Assembly (NCBI RefSeq): GCF_018343775.1
Contig: NZ_CP074349.1
Location: forward strand, 434,001 to 498,000
Source: Pseudomonas cichorii
GTDB lineage: Bacteria > Pseudomonadota > Gammaproteobacteria > Pseudomonadales > Pseudomonadaceae
Length of the DNA stretch: 64,000 bases
Direction: 5' to 3'
Part shown: piece by piece, positions 10,179 to 20,600 of the stretch
Numbering within the stretch: position 1 is the first letter of the stretch
How the letters are laid out: the number at the start of each line of letters is the position of its first letter
The notes under the pieces: generated by a model
What the model was told of the DNA's origin: nothing
Seen by the model: the letters and a program-made list of their open reading frames with translations, nothing else
Database searches by the model: none
Position numbers and translations under genes: made by a program

Positions 10179-11921
10179 TTAAAGGAACAATCCGGGACCC
10201 GGGCGGCTTCCTTCGGGGAATCTGACGCCGACTTTGAGGATCTTGTTCCCTTCCATCACCGCAACAGTCCAAATAGTTCCATTCCATTCGATCTGGTCGC
10301 CCACGACGGGCTCACCGCGATTCTTCTGAATGATGAACTGGCTGAGCGGCATATTGGTATCCAGACCGTCGAGCTTGAGGCCATACAACGCCGCGACGGC
10401 ACCCAGTTGCGCATCGCCTTCAAGGACGAAGTCGCCGAAGAAACGCAGGTCCAGGCCGCGCTGCGGTGCCTGGCTGAACAGCTTGCCCAGCGCCGGAAGA
10501 TCATGTTCGTGACCGATCACGCACAGCATGTCGCCCACTTCCAGCGTGGTACTGCCGGAAGGGTGGAGCAGTTGCTGATTGCGGAACAACGCCGCAATAC
10601 GGGTGTTTTCGGGCATTTTCAATTCGCGCAGGGCCGCGCCGATGCACCATTTTTCAGCCCCCAGGCGATAGACGAACAGCTCCCATTCACTGGTGATATG
10701 CACTTCCAGCGCCGAACGGGTAATCGGTGCAGGATCAGGCGGAACCGTGACCTTGAGCAGTTTTGCCATCCACGGCAGGCTGGTGCCTTGCAGCAACAGC
10801 GAAACCAGAACGATGAAGAATGCGAGGTTGAAATACAGTTGCGCGTTGGGCAGGCCGGCCATCAGCGGGAACACCGCCAGAATGATCGGAACCGCGCCGC
10901 GCAGGCCGACCCAGGCAATGAACGCCTTTTCACGGCCATGGAACGCCTTGAACGGCAACAGGCCGACCATGACCGAAAGCGGGCGAGCCACCAGAATCAT
11001 CCACAACGCCAGGCCCAGGGCCGGTATGGCGATAGGCAGCAGGTCATGCGGCGTGACCAGCAGGCCCAGCACCAGGAACATGCCGATCTGCGCGAGCCAG
11101 GCCATGCCGTCGAGCATGTGCAGAATGCCGTGGCGGCTGCGGATTGGCCGGTTGCCCAGCACCAGACCGCACAGGTAAACGGCCAGGAAGCCGCTGCCGT
11201 GAATGGCGTTGGTCAGGGCAAAGACCGCCAGACCACCTGCGATGACCAGGATCGGATACAGCCCGGCTGCCAGATTGATGCGGTTGACCAGTTGCAGCAT
11301 CAGCCAGCCGCCACCCAGGCCGATGAAGCTGCCGATACCGAATTCTTGAATCAGATGCCCCACTAATCCCCAGTGCAGGCCGGTCTGGCCGCTGGCGAGC
11401 ATGCCGATCAGGGTGACGGTCAGAAACACCGCCATGGGGTCGTTACTGCCGGATTCGATTTCCAGGCTGGCGGTCACCCGCTCGTTCAGGCCCTTGCCGC
11501 CCAACAGCGAGAACACCGCCGCGGCATCTGTGGAACCGACGATTGCGCCGATCAGCAGGCCCTGGATCATGTTCAGGTCGAAGAGCCATGCCGCGACCAT
11601 GCCGGTCAGCCCGGTGGTAATCAGAACCCCGACCGTTGCCAGCGACAATGCAGGCCACAACGCGACCCGGAAGCTGGCGACCCTGGTACGCAGGCCGCCA
11701 TCCAGCAGGATCACTGCCAGGGCCAGGTTGCCCACCAGATACGCAGTGGCGTAGTTGTCGAAGATGATCCCGCCGCCATCGACCCCGGCGACCATGCCCA
11801 CGGCAAGAATAATGACCAGAATCGGAATGCCGAGGCGTGAAGACAGGGAGCTGACCAGAATACTTGCGCCCACCAGCAACGCGCCGATCAGGAACAGGCT
11901 GTTGATGGTCGTGGCATCCAA
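10179..11921 (-). CDS. nhaP2: Potassium/proton antiporter, CvrA/NhaP2 type
   Basis: A CPA1-family antiporter with about 12 hydrophobic helices, then a TrkA-C-like regulatory domain ([14 protein letters not shown] onward) and a further C-terminal domain. Conserved transport segments include [21 protein letters not shown] and [18 protein letters not shown] place the start at TTG 11921, giving 580 residues beginning (M)[15 protein letters not shown] as in family members. A GGAG lies 8 bp before it, and the longer frame only adds an unrelated N-terminus. It would export K+ in exchange for protons at the inner membrane. It is likely co-transcribed with mscK. Confidence 0.88.
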   Translation of the reverse strand: MDATTINSLFLIGALLVGASILVSSLSSRLGIPILVIILAVGMVAGVDGGGIIFDNYATAYLVGNLALAVILLDGGLRTRVASFRVALWPALSLATVGVLITTGLTGMVAAWLFDLNMIQGLLIGAIVGSTDAAAVFSLLGGKGLNERVTASLEIESGSNDPMAVFLTVTLIGMLASGQTGLHWGLVGHLIQEFGIGSFIGLGGGWLMLQLVNRINLAAGLYPILVIAGGLAVFALTNAIHGSGFLAVYLCGLVLGNRPIRSRHGILHMLDGMAWLAQIGMFLVLGLLVTPHDLLPIAIPALGLALWMILVARPLSVMVGLLPFKAFHGREKAFIAWVGLRGAVPIILAVFPLMAGLPNAQLYFNLAFFIVLVSLLLQGTSLPWMAKLLKVTVPPDPAPITRSALEVHITSEWELFVYRLGAEKWCIGAALRELKMPENTRIAALFRNQQLLHPSGSTTLEVGDMLCVIGHEHDLPALGKLFSQAPQRGLDLRFFGDFVLEGDAQLGAVAALYGLKLDGLDTNMPLSQFIIQKNRGEPVVGDQIEWNGTIWTVAVMEGNKILKVGVRFPEGSRPGPGLFL

Positions 11922-12119
11922 GGGCGGTACTCCAGATAGAAACGGTTGTGAACAGGCAGGATACAAACTGACCATGCAGTCCGCATGCCAAGGGATTCTA
12001 ACCTGTTGAATTGGCTGGCTGTCAAAAAAGGTTACAGACTAATCCTATAAATAATTAACGCCTTACAATTTCCCTGTCTGCTCACGTGCATGGCTTGTCT
12101 CCTACAGGAAAAGAAAGTC

Positions 12120-14699
12120 ATGCCCACACCTACCGCTGAAGTCACCCGTATGGCGATTGCAGATGACGAAACCCGACTCAAAGCCATCGCTCGCGCATTT
12201 ATCGACGATTATCCGGATATCCACGGCCTTGCCTATTCCGAAGCTCGCAAGCTGTTGTTCAAGTACACCGGCAAGCGGCTGGACCCGGACACGGTCTATT
12301 GGCATCGATTTTCCACTGCGGTGAGCAGTCCGAGGACGTTCACCGGCTGGAAGCATTCCGGGCCGCCCGTGGAGTCGATGACCTTTGTCGAGTTGATGAT
12401 TCGTCGCTTCAGCGTCAAGGACCAGATGGCAGGCGATGAGTTGTCATCCTATGGCGGTTTCTACCACGGCGGACCGCAACAGCATTGGTTCGACGAGCGC
12501 AACGAAGTTGCCCTTCTTCCCCAGCACGTTCTTGATGATTTCTGGGTGCTGGATTTCAATCGGCTTTTCACTGCCAGGATGGAGCGCTTCTGGAAGCTGC
12601 ACAGTCAGAATTTCTGCACCCTGGCCCGTTCCGCATTTCTGGCGTCTGCCGGTCTGCAAATGCTCAAGGGGCGCTTGAACATCGAGCAGTTCAAGCTCGT
12701 CACTGAAGCGGTTATCGGCAAGTTGCAGCCCGTCATGACCTACGAATCGCTGCGTGCAGGCGTGATCCCGAGGGCCGGGCTGACCCTTCGCACCTTCGAT
12801 GTCGGCGGTTATGTCTGCACCGAGAGCATTCGTATTGTTGATGGCACGGGGCAGCAATTTCTCTACCTGCCCAGCGACAGGAATACCTTTTATGTATTTG
12901 CCTCGGATAAAGTGCTGTATGAATGGGTGCAGGAGCGATTGCTCGATACTTCACCAACAGCCACCTTTAAACAGTTGTTCATTCGCTCGGCGGCGCGGCT
13001 GCAATTGTACAGTGCGGACTTCGATGAGCATGCACTGCAGATTCTGAACACTCCCTGGGTGGCAGGGCAAAACCTGATCAACAGCAGCGATTTCGCTATC
13101 AGTGGCGATGCGTTTGTCTACCTGCGCGGGCTCGCCAAAGAGCAGATGCGAGCAGATTCGCAGATATTGCTGACCTCCAACACCAGGCTGCGCAAGCAGA
13201 TATGGCTCGGCTACCTGAATGCGTTCACCAATACTATCGGTAATCTGGCGCTGATGTCCTGGCCGATGGCTTTGCTTCTGGTTGGCGCGAGTGCTGCCAG
13301 CCTTGTGCTCGATATTGATCAGACCATCCGTGAACGTGACCCGCGACAACGCAAGGCCGGGCTCGTCAGTGTGATCTTTGGCTCGCTGTCTCTGGTGCTG
13401 AACCTCTCCATGTTGGTGGGCATGCTCAAGATGAGCGCGGGTAGCCGAAGCCTGGGTAGCGCGGTTTTGCCCGGTCCCCGGGAACTCACTCCCTTGGTAG
13501 AACTGAGTCCGACAGCGCCGACCCCGGCTGGTGCCAGCGCCAATATGCGCGGCATCCAGATGCTCTCCAATGGCGAAACCTGGATCAGCCTGGACGATGT
13601 GCCTTACAGGGTGGTGTTCAATGATGACCTCCATGCCTGGACCCTGACCGACCCGACAAACCCCCATGTCAGTGACGCCAGTCGTGCCGTGCGTCTTAAT
13701 GCCCGTAGCGAGTGGGAGTGGCGCGAGCCTTCGGCGGCGTCATCGCGAGGTGTCATCGCGGGTGAAGTGGGCAATGAGGTGGTGCCCTTATCATTGGTAA
13801 GCGTTCGCTCGTCTTTCTGGGACGTCTACATGCAGTTCAATCTTGCTGAGGAAGAGCGCCTCTCACAGATCGCCCTGGCCCGTCAAAAAGCGCTCATGAG
13901 TGTGCCGGAGCTGAAGCCTGGCGATCTGATCTCTCAGGATCTGCAGGGCAATCCGGTGTTTATCGACGAGTGGGGAGATATGCACCACCTCTACAAAAAA
14001 TCGGATGGCCAATACGTGGGTGGACGTATTCCGTTGTATTCGAGCGCGGATATGTCTTTCAACCAGTACCTGCGCACCGGTATTTCGACCGGCCCGGCGC
14101 AAGTGGATTTAATCGACGAACTGGTCGATGACCTGCGCACTGTTGGTTTCGACAACAGCGTCACGCTTTATCGCGGCGGCAGTGAACTACGCGGCACCTC
14201 GGGGGCCTATTTTCGGAACGGACAGATCAAGAGCGGCGATGTGCTGGTCAGTACCGACATCTTGTCGTTCAGCGAAAACCCTTATGTGGCGAGGATTTTT
14301 TGCAGTAGCCAAGCGGGTGAATATTCAGCCAGTTTTGCCCGGAAAAGTGTGCCCATCAGCTTTAACGACACTTCCGTTGTGTTTGAATTGCCCGCCAAGA
14401 ACTATCTGGGGGCGACCCCTGTTGCGCCGTTTTCCACGGAGCCTGAGGAAGTCGAGTCGATTTTCCTGCCGGGCCGTTACTTCCTGATTGATGACATTCA
14501 TCAGGTGTCCGGCCTCAATTACAAGTTCATTAAAGTGCGTTTGATCGAAATCTCCTCGCCCAAGATCTGGCAAAAGCTCTATGACTTGCGCACCGGCGAG
14601 CCCTTCACTCGCGAGCACTACGCCACAAGGCTCGGAGAGCAAGGCCGGCGGCTGGTGGATCGGTTCTTTCCACCTGATACGATGGGGTTGAGTTTCTAG
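12120..14699 (+). CDS. Toxin-like protein: dermonecrotic-toxin-family N-terminus with ADP-ribosyltransferase-like C-terminus
   Basis: An 859-residue protein. ATG 12120 was chosen because AGGAAAAG lies 6 bp upstream; a frame 10 codons longer exists. Residues 1-360 resemble the DUF6543/dermonecrotic-toxin domain found in many large Pseudomonas toxins. Two hydrophobic stretches follow (about 370-400 and 412-437), possibly for translocation. The C-terminal 190 residues show the R-S-E pattern of mono-ADP-ribosyltransferases: TLYRGGS (Arg685), LVSTDILSFS (Ser711-Thr712) and EEVESIFLPGRYF (Glu777-x-Glu779). The spacing and the PGRYF tail after ExE fit C3-like/arginine-specific transferases. No signal peptide, immunity gene or secretion gene is adjacent. 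The 3' end overlaps the convergent acyl-CoA dehydrogenase by 4 bp. Enzyme activity is inferred, not shown. Confidence 0.75.
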   Translation: MPTPTAEVTRMAIADDETRLKAIARAFIDDYPDIHGLAYSEARKLLFKYTGKRLDPDTVYWHRFSTAVSSPRTFTGWKHSGPPVESMTFVELMIRRFSVKDQMAGDELSSYGGFYHGGPQQHWFDERNEVALLPQHVLDDFWVLDFNRLFTARMERFWKLHSQNFCTLARSAFLASAGLQMLKGRLNIEQFKLVTEAVIGKLQPVMTYESLRAGVIPRAGLTLRTFDVGGYVCTESIRIVDGTGQQFLYLPSDRNTFYVFASDKVLYEWVQERLLDTSPTATFKQLFIRSAARLQLYSADFDEHALQILNTPWVAGQNLINSSDFAISGDAFVYLRGLAKEQMRADSQILLTSNTRLRKQIWLGYLNAFTNTIGNLALMSWPMALLLVGASAASLVLDIDQTIRERDPRQRKAGLVSVIFGSLSLVLNLSMLVGMLKMSAGSRSLGSAVLPGPRELTPLVELSPTAPTPAGASANMRGIQMLSNGETWISLDDVPYRVVFNDDLHAWTLTDPTNPHVSDASRAVRLNARSEWEWREPSAASSRGVIAGEVGNEVVPLSLVSVRSSFWDVYMQFNLAEEERLSQIALARQKALMSVPELKPGDLISQDLQGNPVFIDEWGDMHHLYKKSDGQYVGGRIPLYSSADMSFNQYLRTGISTGPAQVDLIDELVDDLRTVGFDNSVTLYRGGSELRGTSGAYFRNGQIKSGDVLVSTDILSFSENPYVARIFCSSQAGEYSASFARKSVPISFNDTSVVFELPAKNYLGATPVAPFSTEPEEVESIFLPGRYFLIDDIHQVSGLNYKFIKVRLIEISSPKIWQKLYDLRTGEPFTREHYATRLGEQGRRLVDRFFPPDTMGLSF

Positions 14700-16498
14700 A
14701 ACCAGTCGGCCTGCATGCTCAGGCAGGCATCATCGCGGTTTTCCAGCAACGTCAGTTCATGATTGCAGCCCGGTACTTCCCAGGTCAGGAAGTACCGGGC
14801 TGCTTGCAACTTGCCTTGATAGAAATCGGCATCGGTCGAGTTATTTCGAGACAGTCCCTCTGTGGCGCGAATGGCCTGTTCCAGCCAGCGCCAGCCGATG
14901 ACGGTATGTCCGAAAACCTTCAGATAGAGCGCCGAATTGGCGAGCGTGGTACTGACCTTGCCCTGTGCCAGATCGGTCAGCAGGCCAACGGTCACGGTTT
15001 GCAGACGCGTCACCAGTTGCTCCAGTGGTTGGCGCAAGGCATCAAGGCTTTCGTGGGCGCTGGCCCGCTTTGTGGTGTCGGCAATCAGGCGGATCAACTG
15101 CTTGAGCCCTGCGCCATTATTTTGTGCCAGCTTGCGCCCCAGCAAGTCCAGCGACTGAATGCCGTGGGTGCCTTCGTGGATCGGGTTCAGGCGGTTGTCG
15201 CGGTAATACTGCTCCACCGGATATTCGCGGATATAGCCATGGCCGCCCAGAATCTGGATCGCCAGTTCGTTGGCTTTCAGACAGAACTCCGAAGGCCAGG
15301 ACTTGACGATGGGTGTCAACAGATCGAGCAGTTCGTGGGCCTGGCGCTTCAGTTCTTCGGTTTCGCCGGTTTGGGTATCGTCAAACAGGCGAGCGCTGTA
15401 CAGGCCGAGGTCGAAGGCGCCCTCCACGTAGGCTTTTTGCGTCAACAACATGCGCCTGACATCGGCGTGCTGAATGATAGGGACGGGCGGGCTTTCCGGG
15501 TTTCGGTTATCCGGCAGTCGTCCTTGCGGACGTTCACGGGCGTAGTCCAGAGAATACAGATAACCTGCATAACCCAGCATGATTGCACCCATGCCCACGC
15601 CAATCCGCGCTTCGTTCATCATCTGGAACATGTAGCTCAGGCCCTGATGGGGTTTGCCCACCAGATAGCCCACACATTGCCCGTTATCGCCGAAGTTCAG
15701 CGCTGTCGAGGTGGTGCCGCGCCAGCCCATCTTGTGAAACAGCCCGGCCAGAATCACGTCATTGCGTGGGCCGTTTGTGCCGTCTTCATTGACCAGAAAC
15801 TTGGGCACGATAAACAGCGAAATACCTTTCACACCGGCAGGTGCGTCCGGCAACTTGGCCAGCACCATATGCACGATGTTCTCCGACAGTGAGTGATCAC
15901 CACCGGAAATGAAAATCTTGTTGCCGCGCAAGCGATAGCTGCCATCCGCAGCGGGCTCGGCGCGGGTGCGGATATCCGACAGCGACGAGCCGGCATGAGG
16001 TTCGGTCAACGCCATGGTGCCGAAAAAACGGCCTTCGATGATCGGTTGCAGGAAACGCTGCTTTTGCTCGTTGCTGCCAAAGCTTTCGATGAGGTTCGCC
16101 ACGCCCATGCTCAGGAACGGGTAAGCCGTGGTGCCCGCATTCGCAGCCTGGAAGTGAGCAAAGCAGGCTTGGGACAGCAGGGTCGGCAACTGCATGCCGC
16201 CTTCCTCGAAGTCCCGCGCCGCATTGAGGAAACCAGCTTCCAGAAACGCATCTACTGCAGGTTTGACCTCGGGGATCAGCACCGCCTCGCCATGCTCGTA
16301 GCGTGGCTCGTTTTCATCGGCCTTGCGGTTGTGCGGGGCGAAGTACTTCTCGGCAATCGTACGAGCCGTGCCGATGGCGGCATCGAACGTCTCGCGACTG
16401 TGCTCGGCAAAGCGCTCACGCCGGGTCAGCGCTTCGGCATCCAGCACTTCATACAGCTCGAAAGCCAGATTGCGGGAACTGAGCAGCGTCTCGGACAT
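14696..16498 (-). CDS. Acyl-CoA dehydrogenase (long ~600-residue type)
   Basis: A 600-residue FAD-dependent acyl-CoA dehydrogenase of the extended family with an extra C-terminal domain. Blocks seen are GTMALTEPHAGSSLSDI (FAD/substrate loop), GNKIFISGGDHS, IQILGGHGYIREYPVEQYYRD and NPIHEGTHGIQSLDLLGRK, where the Glu in the last block is the expected catalytic base. It would catalyse the first oxidation of fatty-acid beta-oxidation in the cytoplasm, passing electrons to ETF. The start is ATG 16498; the GTG 9 bp upstream is less likely because AAAGGG is well spaced to the ATG. No other beta-oxidation gene is adjacent. Confidence 0.9.
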   Translation of the reverse strand: MSETLLSSRNLAFELYEVLDAEALTRRERFAEHSRETFDAAIGTARTIAEKYFAPHNRKADENEPRYEHGEAVLIPEVKPAVDAFLEAGFLNAARDFEEGGMQLPTLLSQACFAHFQAANAGTTAYPFLSMGVANLIESFGSNEQKQRFLQPIIEGRFFGTMALTEPHAGSSLSDIRTRAEPAADGSYRLRGNKIFISGGDHSLSENIVHMVLAKLPDAPAGVKGISLFIVPKFLVNEDGTNGPRNDVILAGLFHKMGWRGTTSTALNFGDNGQCVGYLVGKPHQGLSYMFQMMNEARIGVGMGAIMLGYAGYLYSLDYARERPQGRLPDNRNPESPPVPIIQHADVRRMLLTQKAYVEGAFDLGLYSARLFDDTQTGETEELKRQAHELLDLLTPIVKSWPSEFCLKANELAIQILGGHGYIREYPVEQYYRDNRLNPIHEGTHGIQSLDLLGRKLAQNNGAGLKQLIRLIADTTKRASAHESLDALRQPLEQLVTRLQTVTVGLLTDLAQGKVSTTLANSALYLKVFGHTVIGWRWLEQAIRATEGLSRNNSTDADFYQGKLQAARYFLTWEVPGCNHELTLLENRDDACLSMQADWF

Positions 16499-16594
16499 GA
16501 CCTTCACCCTTTGTCTTGTAGTGGGCAGAGTCTAGGCCGGGGATGGGGTGCTGCCCAGCATGATTGATGGGAGTGATGGTGGTGAAGCGATTGG

Positions 16595-16640
16595 GCGCAA
16601 GCTGCAAGCTCCAAGTTAAAAGCTTGAAGCTTGCCGCTTC
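16595..16640. repeat. Interspersed GCAAGCTTCAAG-type repeat (copy 1)
   Basis: The stretch reads GCAAGCTGCAAGCTCCAAG, then GCTTGAAGCTTGCCGCTTC, an imperfect inverted repeat. Related copies occur at about 39244-39361 and 60384-60465. Here it lies just downstream of putA, where it could act as a 3'-end structure. Confidence 0.6.
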
Positions 16641-16646
16641 CCCTCG

Positions 16647-19600
16647 TCAACCTATCGTCATCAGGCTCGCATTCCCTCCCGCCGCTGCGGTGTTCACGCT
16701 CAAGGCGCGCTCGATCACCAGGCGTTCCAGAGCGACGTTGGTTTCGCCGTGTGACAGGCCGTTGACGCCGATGATCGCGCCGCAGCGCTGGGCTACCTGC
16801 TCGCAAATGGCGCGCAACTGGTCCGAATCGCCATGGTGCAGAACGGCGTCGATCAGCACTTCGTCCTTGCTCCAGTCTGCGACCAGCTTGATGCGGGCTT
16901 GAACCTCTTTGGGCAGGCGATTGCGCAGTGGCTTGCTGGTCGTGGTTTCCGGCCAGATGGCGGTACTGCCAACGGCCAGGACGGCGGCCAGTTGGGTCAG
17001 CAGGTCGGTTTCGTCATCGGCCAGACACAGCACATGCTCACGCGGCAGGATGCTGTAGCTGTTGCGCTCGCCGGTCGGGCCGGTCAGCAGGCGCGTGATG
17101 CCGCTTTGCGATTGCTCGGCAAACTGGCTGCACAATTCGTCCAGTGCGGTTTGCTGATTGCTTGCAGCCCAGGTTTTCAAGGCTTGCAGCGGTTTGCCCA
17201 AGGCTTCCTGCAGGCGGGTGTCGGGTGCGATCAGTTTGTCGCCACGGCCAAAGGACTGTTCGATGGCGTCCTGCGGGCGAGTCGACAGCAGGCGATACAG
17301 GTACAGCGGCCCGCCCGCTTTCGGGCCGGTGCCCGACAGGCCTTCGCCGCCGAACGGCTGCACACCGACCACGGCACCGACAATGTTGCGGTTGACGTAG
17401 ACGTTACCGGCATTGACGTTATCGATGACCTTGGCAATCGTCTCGTCGATGCGCGTGTGTACGCCCAGTGTCAAGCCGTAACCGGTGGCATTGATCTGGC
17501 CGATAAGCTGGTCCAGTTCCTTGCGCTTGTAGCGAACCACGTGCAGCACCGGTCCGAAGATTTCCCGTTGCAGTTCGTCGAAGCTTTCCAGCTCGATCAG
17601 GGTCGGCATCACGTAGGTACCGCGCTTGAGGTCTGCACTGTTGGCGATTGCCACCTGATAGACCGTGCGGCCTTTGTCGCGCATGCCCTGAATGTGTTTC
17701 TCGATTCCGGCCTTGGCTTCGGCGTCGATCACCGGCCCGATATCCACGGACAAATGCTCCGGGTTGCCCAGGCGGTTTTCGGCCATGGCACCCTTGAGCA
17801 TTTCGATCACGCGATCAGCCGAGTCTTCCTGCAGGCACAGCACGCGCAGTGCCGAGCAGCGTTGACCCGCGCTGTCGAAGGCCGAGGACAGAATGTCGAT
17901 CACCACCTGTTCGGTGAGTGCCGAGGAGTCGACGATCATGGCGTTCTGGCCACCGGTTTCGGCGATCAGCGGGATCGGTCGGCCCTGGGCATCAAGACGC
18001 CCGGCAATGTTGCGTTGCAGCAGGCGCGCCACTTCGGTGGAGCCGGTGAACATCACACCTTTGACGCGCTCGTCGCCCACCAGTCGGGCTCCGACGGTTT
18101 CACCGCGTCCGGGCAGCAGTTGCAGCACACCTTCCGGGATACCGGCTTCCAGCAGCAGGCGCACGGCCTGGGCTGCGATCAGCGGGGTTTGCTCGGCAGG
18201 CTTGGCCAGCACCGGGTTGCCTGCGGCCAATGCTGCTGCAACCTGACCACTGAAAATCGCCAGCGGGAAGTTCCATGGGCTGATACAGACCACCGGCCCC
18301 AGCGGGCGGTGCGTATCGTTGCTGAAATCGCTGCGGGCCTGCACGGCGTAGTAGCGCAGGAAGTCCACGGCTTCGCGAACTTCGGCAATGGCGTTGACGA
18401 AGGTCTTGCCTGCTTCGCGGACCAGCAGGCCCATCAACGGCTGTATCTCGTTTTCCATCAGGTCTGCGGCGCGCTCAAGAATGGCGGCGCGCTCGGCTGG
18501 CGGCGTGGCCTGCCAGATCGGGCCGGAAATCAGTGCGCTCTGGATGGCGTTATCGACATCTTCCAGGCTGGCTTCCTGCACATGACCCACGACGTCTCTG
18601 TGGTCGGACGGGTTCAGAGTCGCCAGTGGCGTGCCTTCGCTCGCGGGGCAACCGAGCAGTGGCGCGGCTTTCCAGTCGGTGTGGGCGCTCGCCAGCAAGG
18701 CCGACGATAGCGAGGCCAGACGATGTTCGTTGGCCATGTCGATGCCGCTTGAGTTGGGGCGCTCCGAACCATACAGGTCGCGGGGCAGTGGAATGCGCGG
18801 GTGCGGCAGGCCGAAGCTGCCTTCCTGGGTCGCCATGCGCTCGATGCTGCTGACCGGGTCGGCTACCAGTTCCTGGATCGAAACCGACTGATCGGCGATG
18901 CGGTTGACGAACGAGGTGTTGGCACCGTTCTCCAGCAGGCGTCGCACCAGATACGCCAGCAGCGTTTCATGGGTACCGACCGGCGCATAGACACGGCACG
19001 GACGGTTCAGCTTGCCATCGGCAACCTTGCCCACCACCTGCTCGTAAAGCGGTTCGCCCATGCCGTGGAGGCACTGGAATTCGTACTGGCCGGGGTAATA
19101 GTTCTGACCGGCAATGTGATAAATGGCCGCCAGTGTATGGGCGTTGTGGGTCGCGAACTGCGGATAGATGACTTCCGGCGCGGCCAACAGTTTGCGGGCA
19201 CAGGCGATATAGGAAACGTCGGTATAAACCTTGCGGGTATAGACCGGATAGCCTTCCAGGCCTTCGACCTGAGCGCGTTTGATTTCGCTGTCCCAGTACG
19301 CGCCTTTTACCAGACGGATCATCAGGCGATGGCGGCTGCGACGTGCCAGGTCGATCACGTAATCGATTACATAAGGGCAGCGCTTCTGGTACGCCTGAAT
19401 GACGAAGCCGATGCCGTTCCAGCCGGTCAGTTGCGGCTCGAAGCACAGGCGCTCCAGCAGGTCCAGCGATAGCTCCAGGCGGTCGGCCTCTTCGGCATCG
19501 ATATTCAGGCCGATATCGTATTGCTTGGCCAGCAGGGTCAGCGACAGCAGGCGCGGATACAGTTCTTCCATCACCCGCTCGTATTGGGCGCGGCTGTAGC

Positions 19601-20600
19601 GCGGGTGCAGCGCCGACAGCTTGATGGAAATGCCCGGTCCTTCATAAATGCCGCGACCGTGGGAGGCCTTGCCGATGGAGTGAATGGCCTGTTCGTAGGA
19701 CGCCAGGTACTTCTGTGCGTCGTGCTCGGTCAGGGCCGCTTCACCCAGCATGTCGTAGGAGTAACGAAAGCCCTTGGCTTCAAAACGACTGGCGTTGGCC
19801 AGGGCTTCGCCAATGGTTTCGCCGGTCACGAACTGCTCGCCCATCAGGCGCATGGCCATGTCCACTCCCTTGCGGATCATGGGCTCGCCGCTTTTGCCGA
19901 TGATACGGCTCAGAGACGAGGAAAGACCGGTTTCGTTGTGGGTGGACACCAGCTTGCCGGTCAACAGCAATCCCCAGGTGGCTGCGTTGACGAACAGCGA
20001 AGGGCTATTGCCCAAGTGAGGCTGCCAGTTGCCGTTGCTGATCTTGTCGCGGATCAGTGCATCGCGAGTACCTTTGTCGGGAATGCGCAGCAATGCTTCG
20101 GCCAGACACATCAATGCCACGCCTTCCTGGGAAGAGAGCGAGAACTCTTGCAGCAGCCCTTGAACGATTCCAGCGCGACCGCTCGCGCTCTTCTGGTTAC
20201 GCAGTTTTTCGGCGATGGAGGCCGCCAGCTTGTGGGTGGCGTCGGCCATGGGGGCGGGCAGGCGAGCTTGCTCCAGCAGCATGGGGACCACTTCCGGCTC
20301 GGGGCGGCGGTAGGCGGCGGTGATGGCGGAGCGCAGAACCGATTGCGGCAGGATGCTTTCGGCAAACTCCAGAAAACTCTGGTAGCTCGTGTCGGCTGGC
20401 AACTCGCCGCTTTCATCGCCGTCCTTGCTGCCCAGGCCATTGAGTTCTTGCAGGGTTGCACCACTCTCCAGCTTTTCCAGGTAATTGAAGATGGCCTGCT
20501 TGATCAACCAGTGCGGCGTACGGTCGATGGAGTGTGCGGCTGCTTTCAATCGCTCGCGGGTCAGGTCGTCAAGCTTGACGCCCAGAGTGGTGGTGGCCAT
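16647..20600 (-). CDS. putA: Bifunctional proline dehydrogenase / glutamate-semialdehyde dehydrogenase PutA
   Basis: A 1317-residue trifunctional PutA. Residues 1-47 (MATTTLGVKLDDLTRERLKA) form a ribbon-helix-helix DNA-binding domain. The FAD proline dehydrogenase barrel follows (about 260-560), then the NAD+ P5C dehydrogenase (about 640-1090) with ETGGQNAMIVDSSA and catalytic Cys in SAGQRCSALRVL, and a C-terminal domain. It oxidises proline to glutamate at the membrane and, without proline, represses the put genes. The divergent control region to putP contains several GTTGCA boxes, the operator sequence known for enteric PutA. Confidence 0.97.
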   Translation of the reverse strand: MATTTLGVKLDDLTRERLKAAAHSIDRTPHWLIKQAIFNYLEKLESGATLQELNGLGSKDGDESGELPADTSYQSFLEFAESILPQSVLRSAITAAYRRPEPEVVPMLLEQARLPAPMADATHKLAASIAEKLRNQKSASGRAGIVQGLLQEFSLSSQEGVALMCLAEALLRIPDKGTRDALIRDKISNGNWQPHLGNSPSLFVNAATWGLLLTGKLVSTHNETGLSSSLSRIIGKSGEPMIRKGVDMAMRLMGEQFVTGETIGEALANASRFEAKGFRYSYDMLGEAALTEHDAQKYLASYEQAIHSIGKASHGRGIYEGPGISIKLSALHPRYSRAQYERVMEELYPRLLSLTLLAKQYDIGLNIDAEEADRLELSLDLLERLCFEPQLTGWNGIGFVIQAYQKRCPYVIDYVIDLARRSRHRLMIRLVKGAYWDSEIKRAQVEGLEGYPVYTRKVYTDVSYIACARKLLAAPEVIYPQFATHNAHTLAAIYHIAGQNYYPGQYEFQCLHGMGEPLYEQVVGKVADGKLNRPCRVYAPVGTHETLLAYLVRRLLENGANTSFVNRIADQSVSIQELVADPVSSIERMATQEGSFGLPHPRIPLPRDLYGSERPNSSGIDMANEHRLASLSSALLASAHTDWKAAPLLGCPASEGTPLATLNPSDHRDVVGHVQEASLEDVDNAIQSALISGPIWQATPPAERAAILERAADLMENEIQPLMGLLVREAGKTFVNAIAEVREAVDFLRYYAVQARSDFSNDTHRPLGPVVCISPWNFPLAIFSGQVAAALAAGNPVLAKPAEQTPLIAAQAVRLLLEAGIPEGVLQLLPGRGETVGARLVGDERVKGVMFTGSTEVARLLQRNIAGRLDAQGRPIPLIAETGGQNAMIVDSSALTEQVVIDILSSAFDSAGQRCSALRVLCLQEDSADRVIEMLKGAMAENRLGNPEHLSVDIGPVIDAEAKAGIEKHIQGMRDKGRTVYQVAIANSADLKRGTYVMPTLIELESFDELQREIFGPVLHVVRYKRKELDQLIGQINATGYGLTLGVHTRIDETIAKVIDNVNAGNVYVNRNIVGAVVGVQPFGGEGLSGTGPKAGGPLYLYRLLSTRPQDAIEQSFGRGDKLIAPDTRLQEALGKPLQALKTWAASNQQTALDELCSQFAEQSQSGITRLLTGPTGERNSYSILPREHVLCLADDETDLLTQLAAVLAVGSTAIWPETTTSKPLRNRLPKEVQARIKLVADWSKDEVLIDAVLHHGDSDQLRAICEQVAQRCGAIIGVNGLSHGETNVALERLVIERALSVNTAAAGGNASLMTIG

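Noticed and set aside
9228..11366. 712-residue plus-strand open frame
   Set aside because: It lies antisense to mscK and the antiporter, is rich in Gln/Ala as expected for a shadow of GC-rich coding DNA, and has no recognisable domain.
10179..11975. Longer ATG/alternative start for the K+/H+ antiporter (598 residues)
   Set aside because: The extra N-terminal residues do not resemble the family, whereas TTG 11921 has GGAG 8 bp upstream and gives the conserved [15 protein letters not shown] start.
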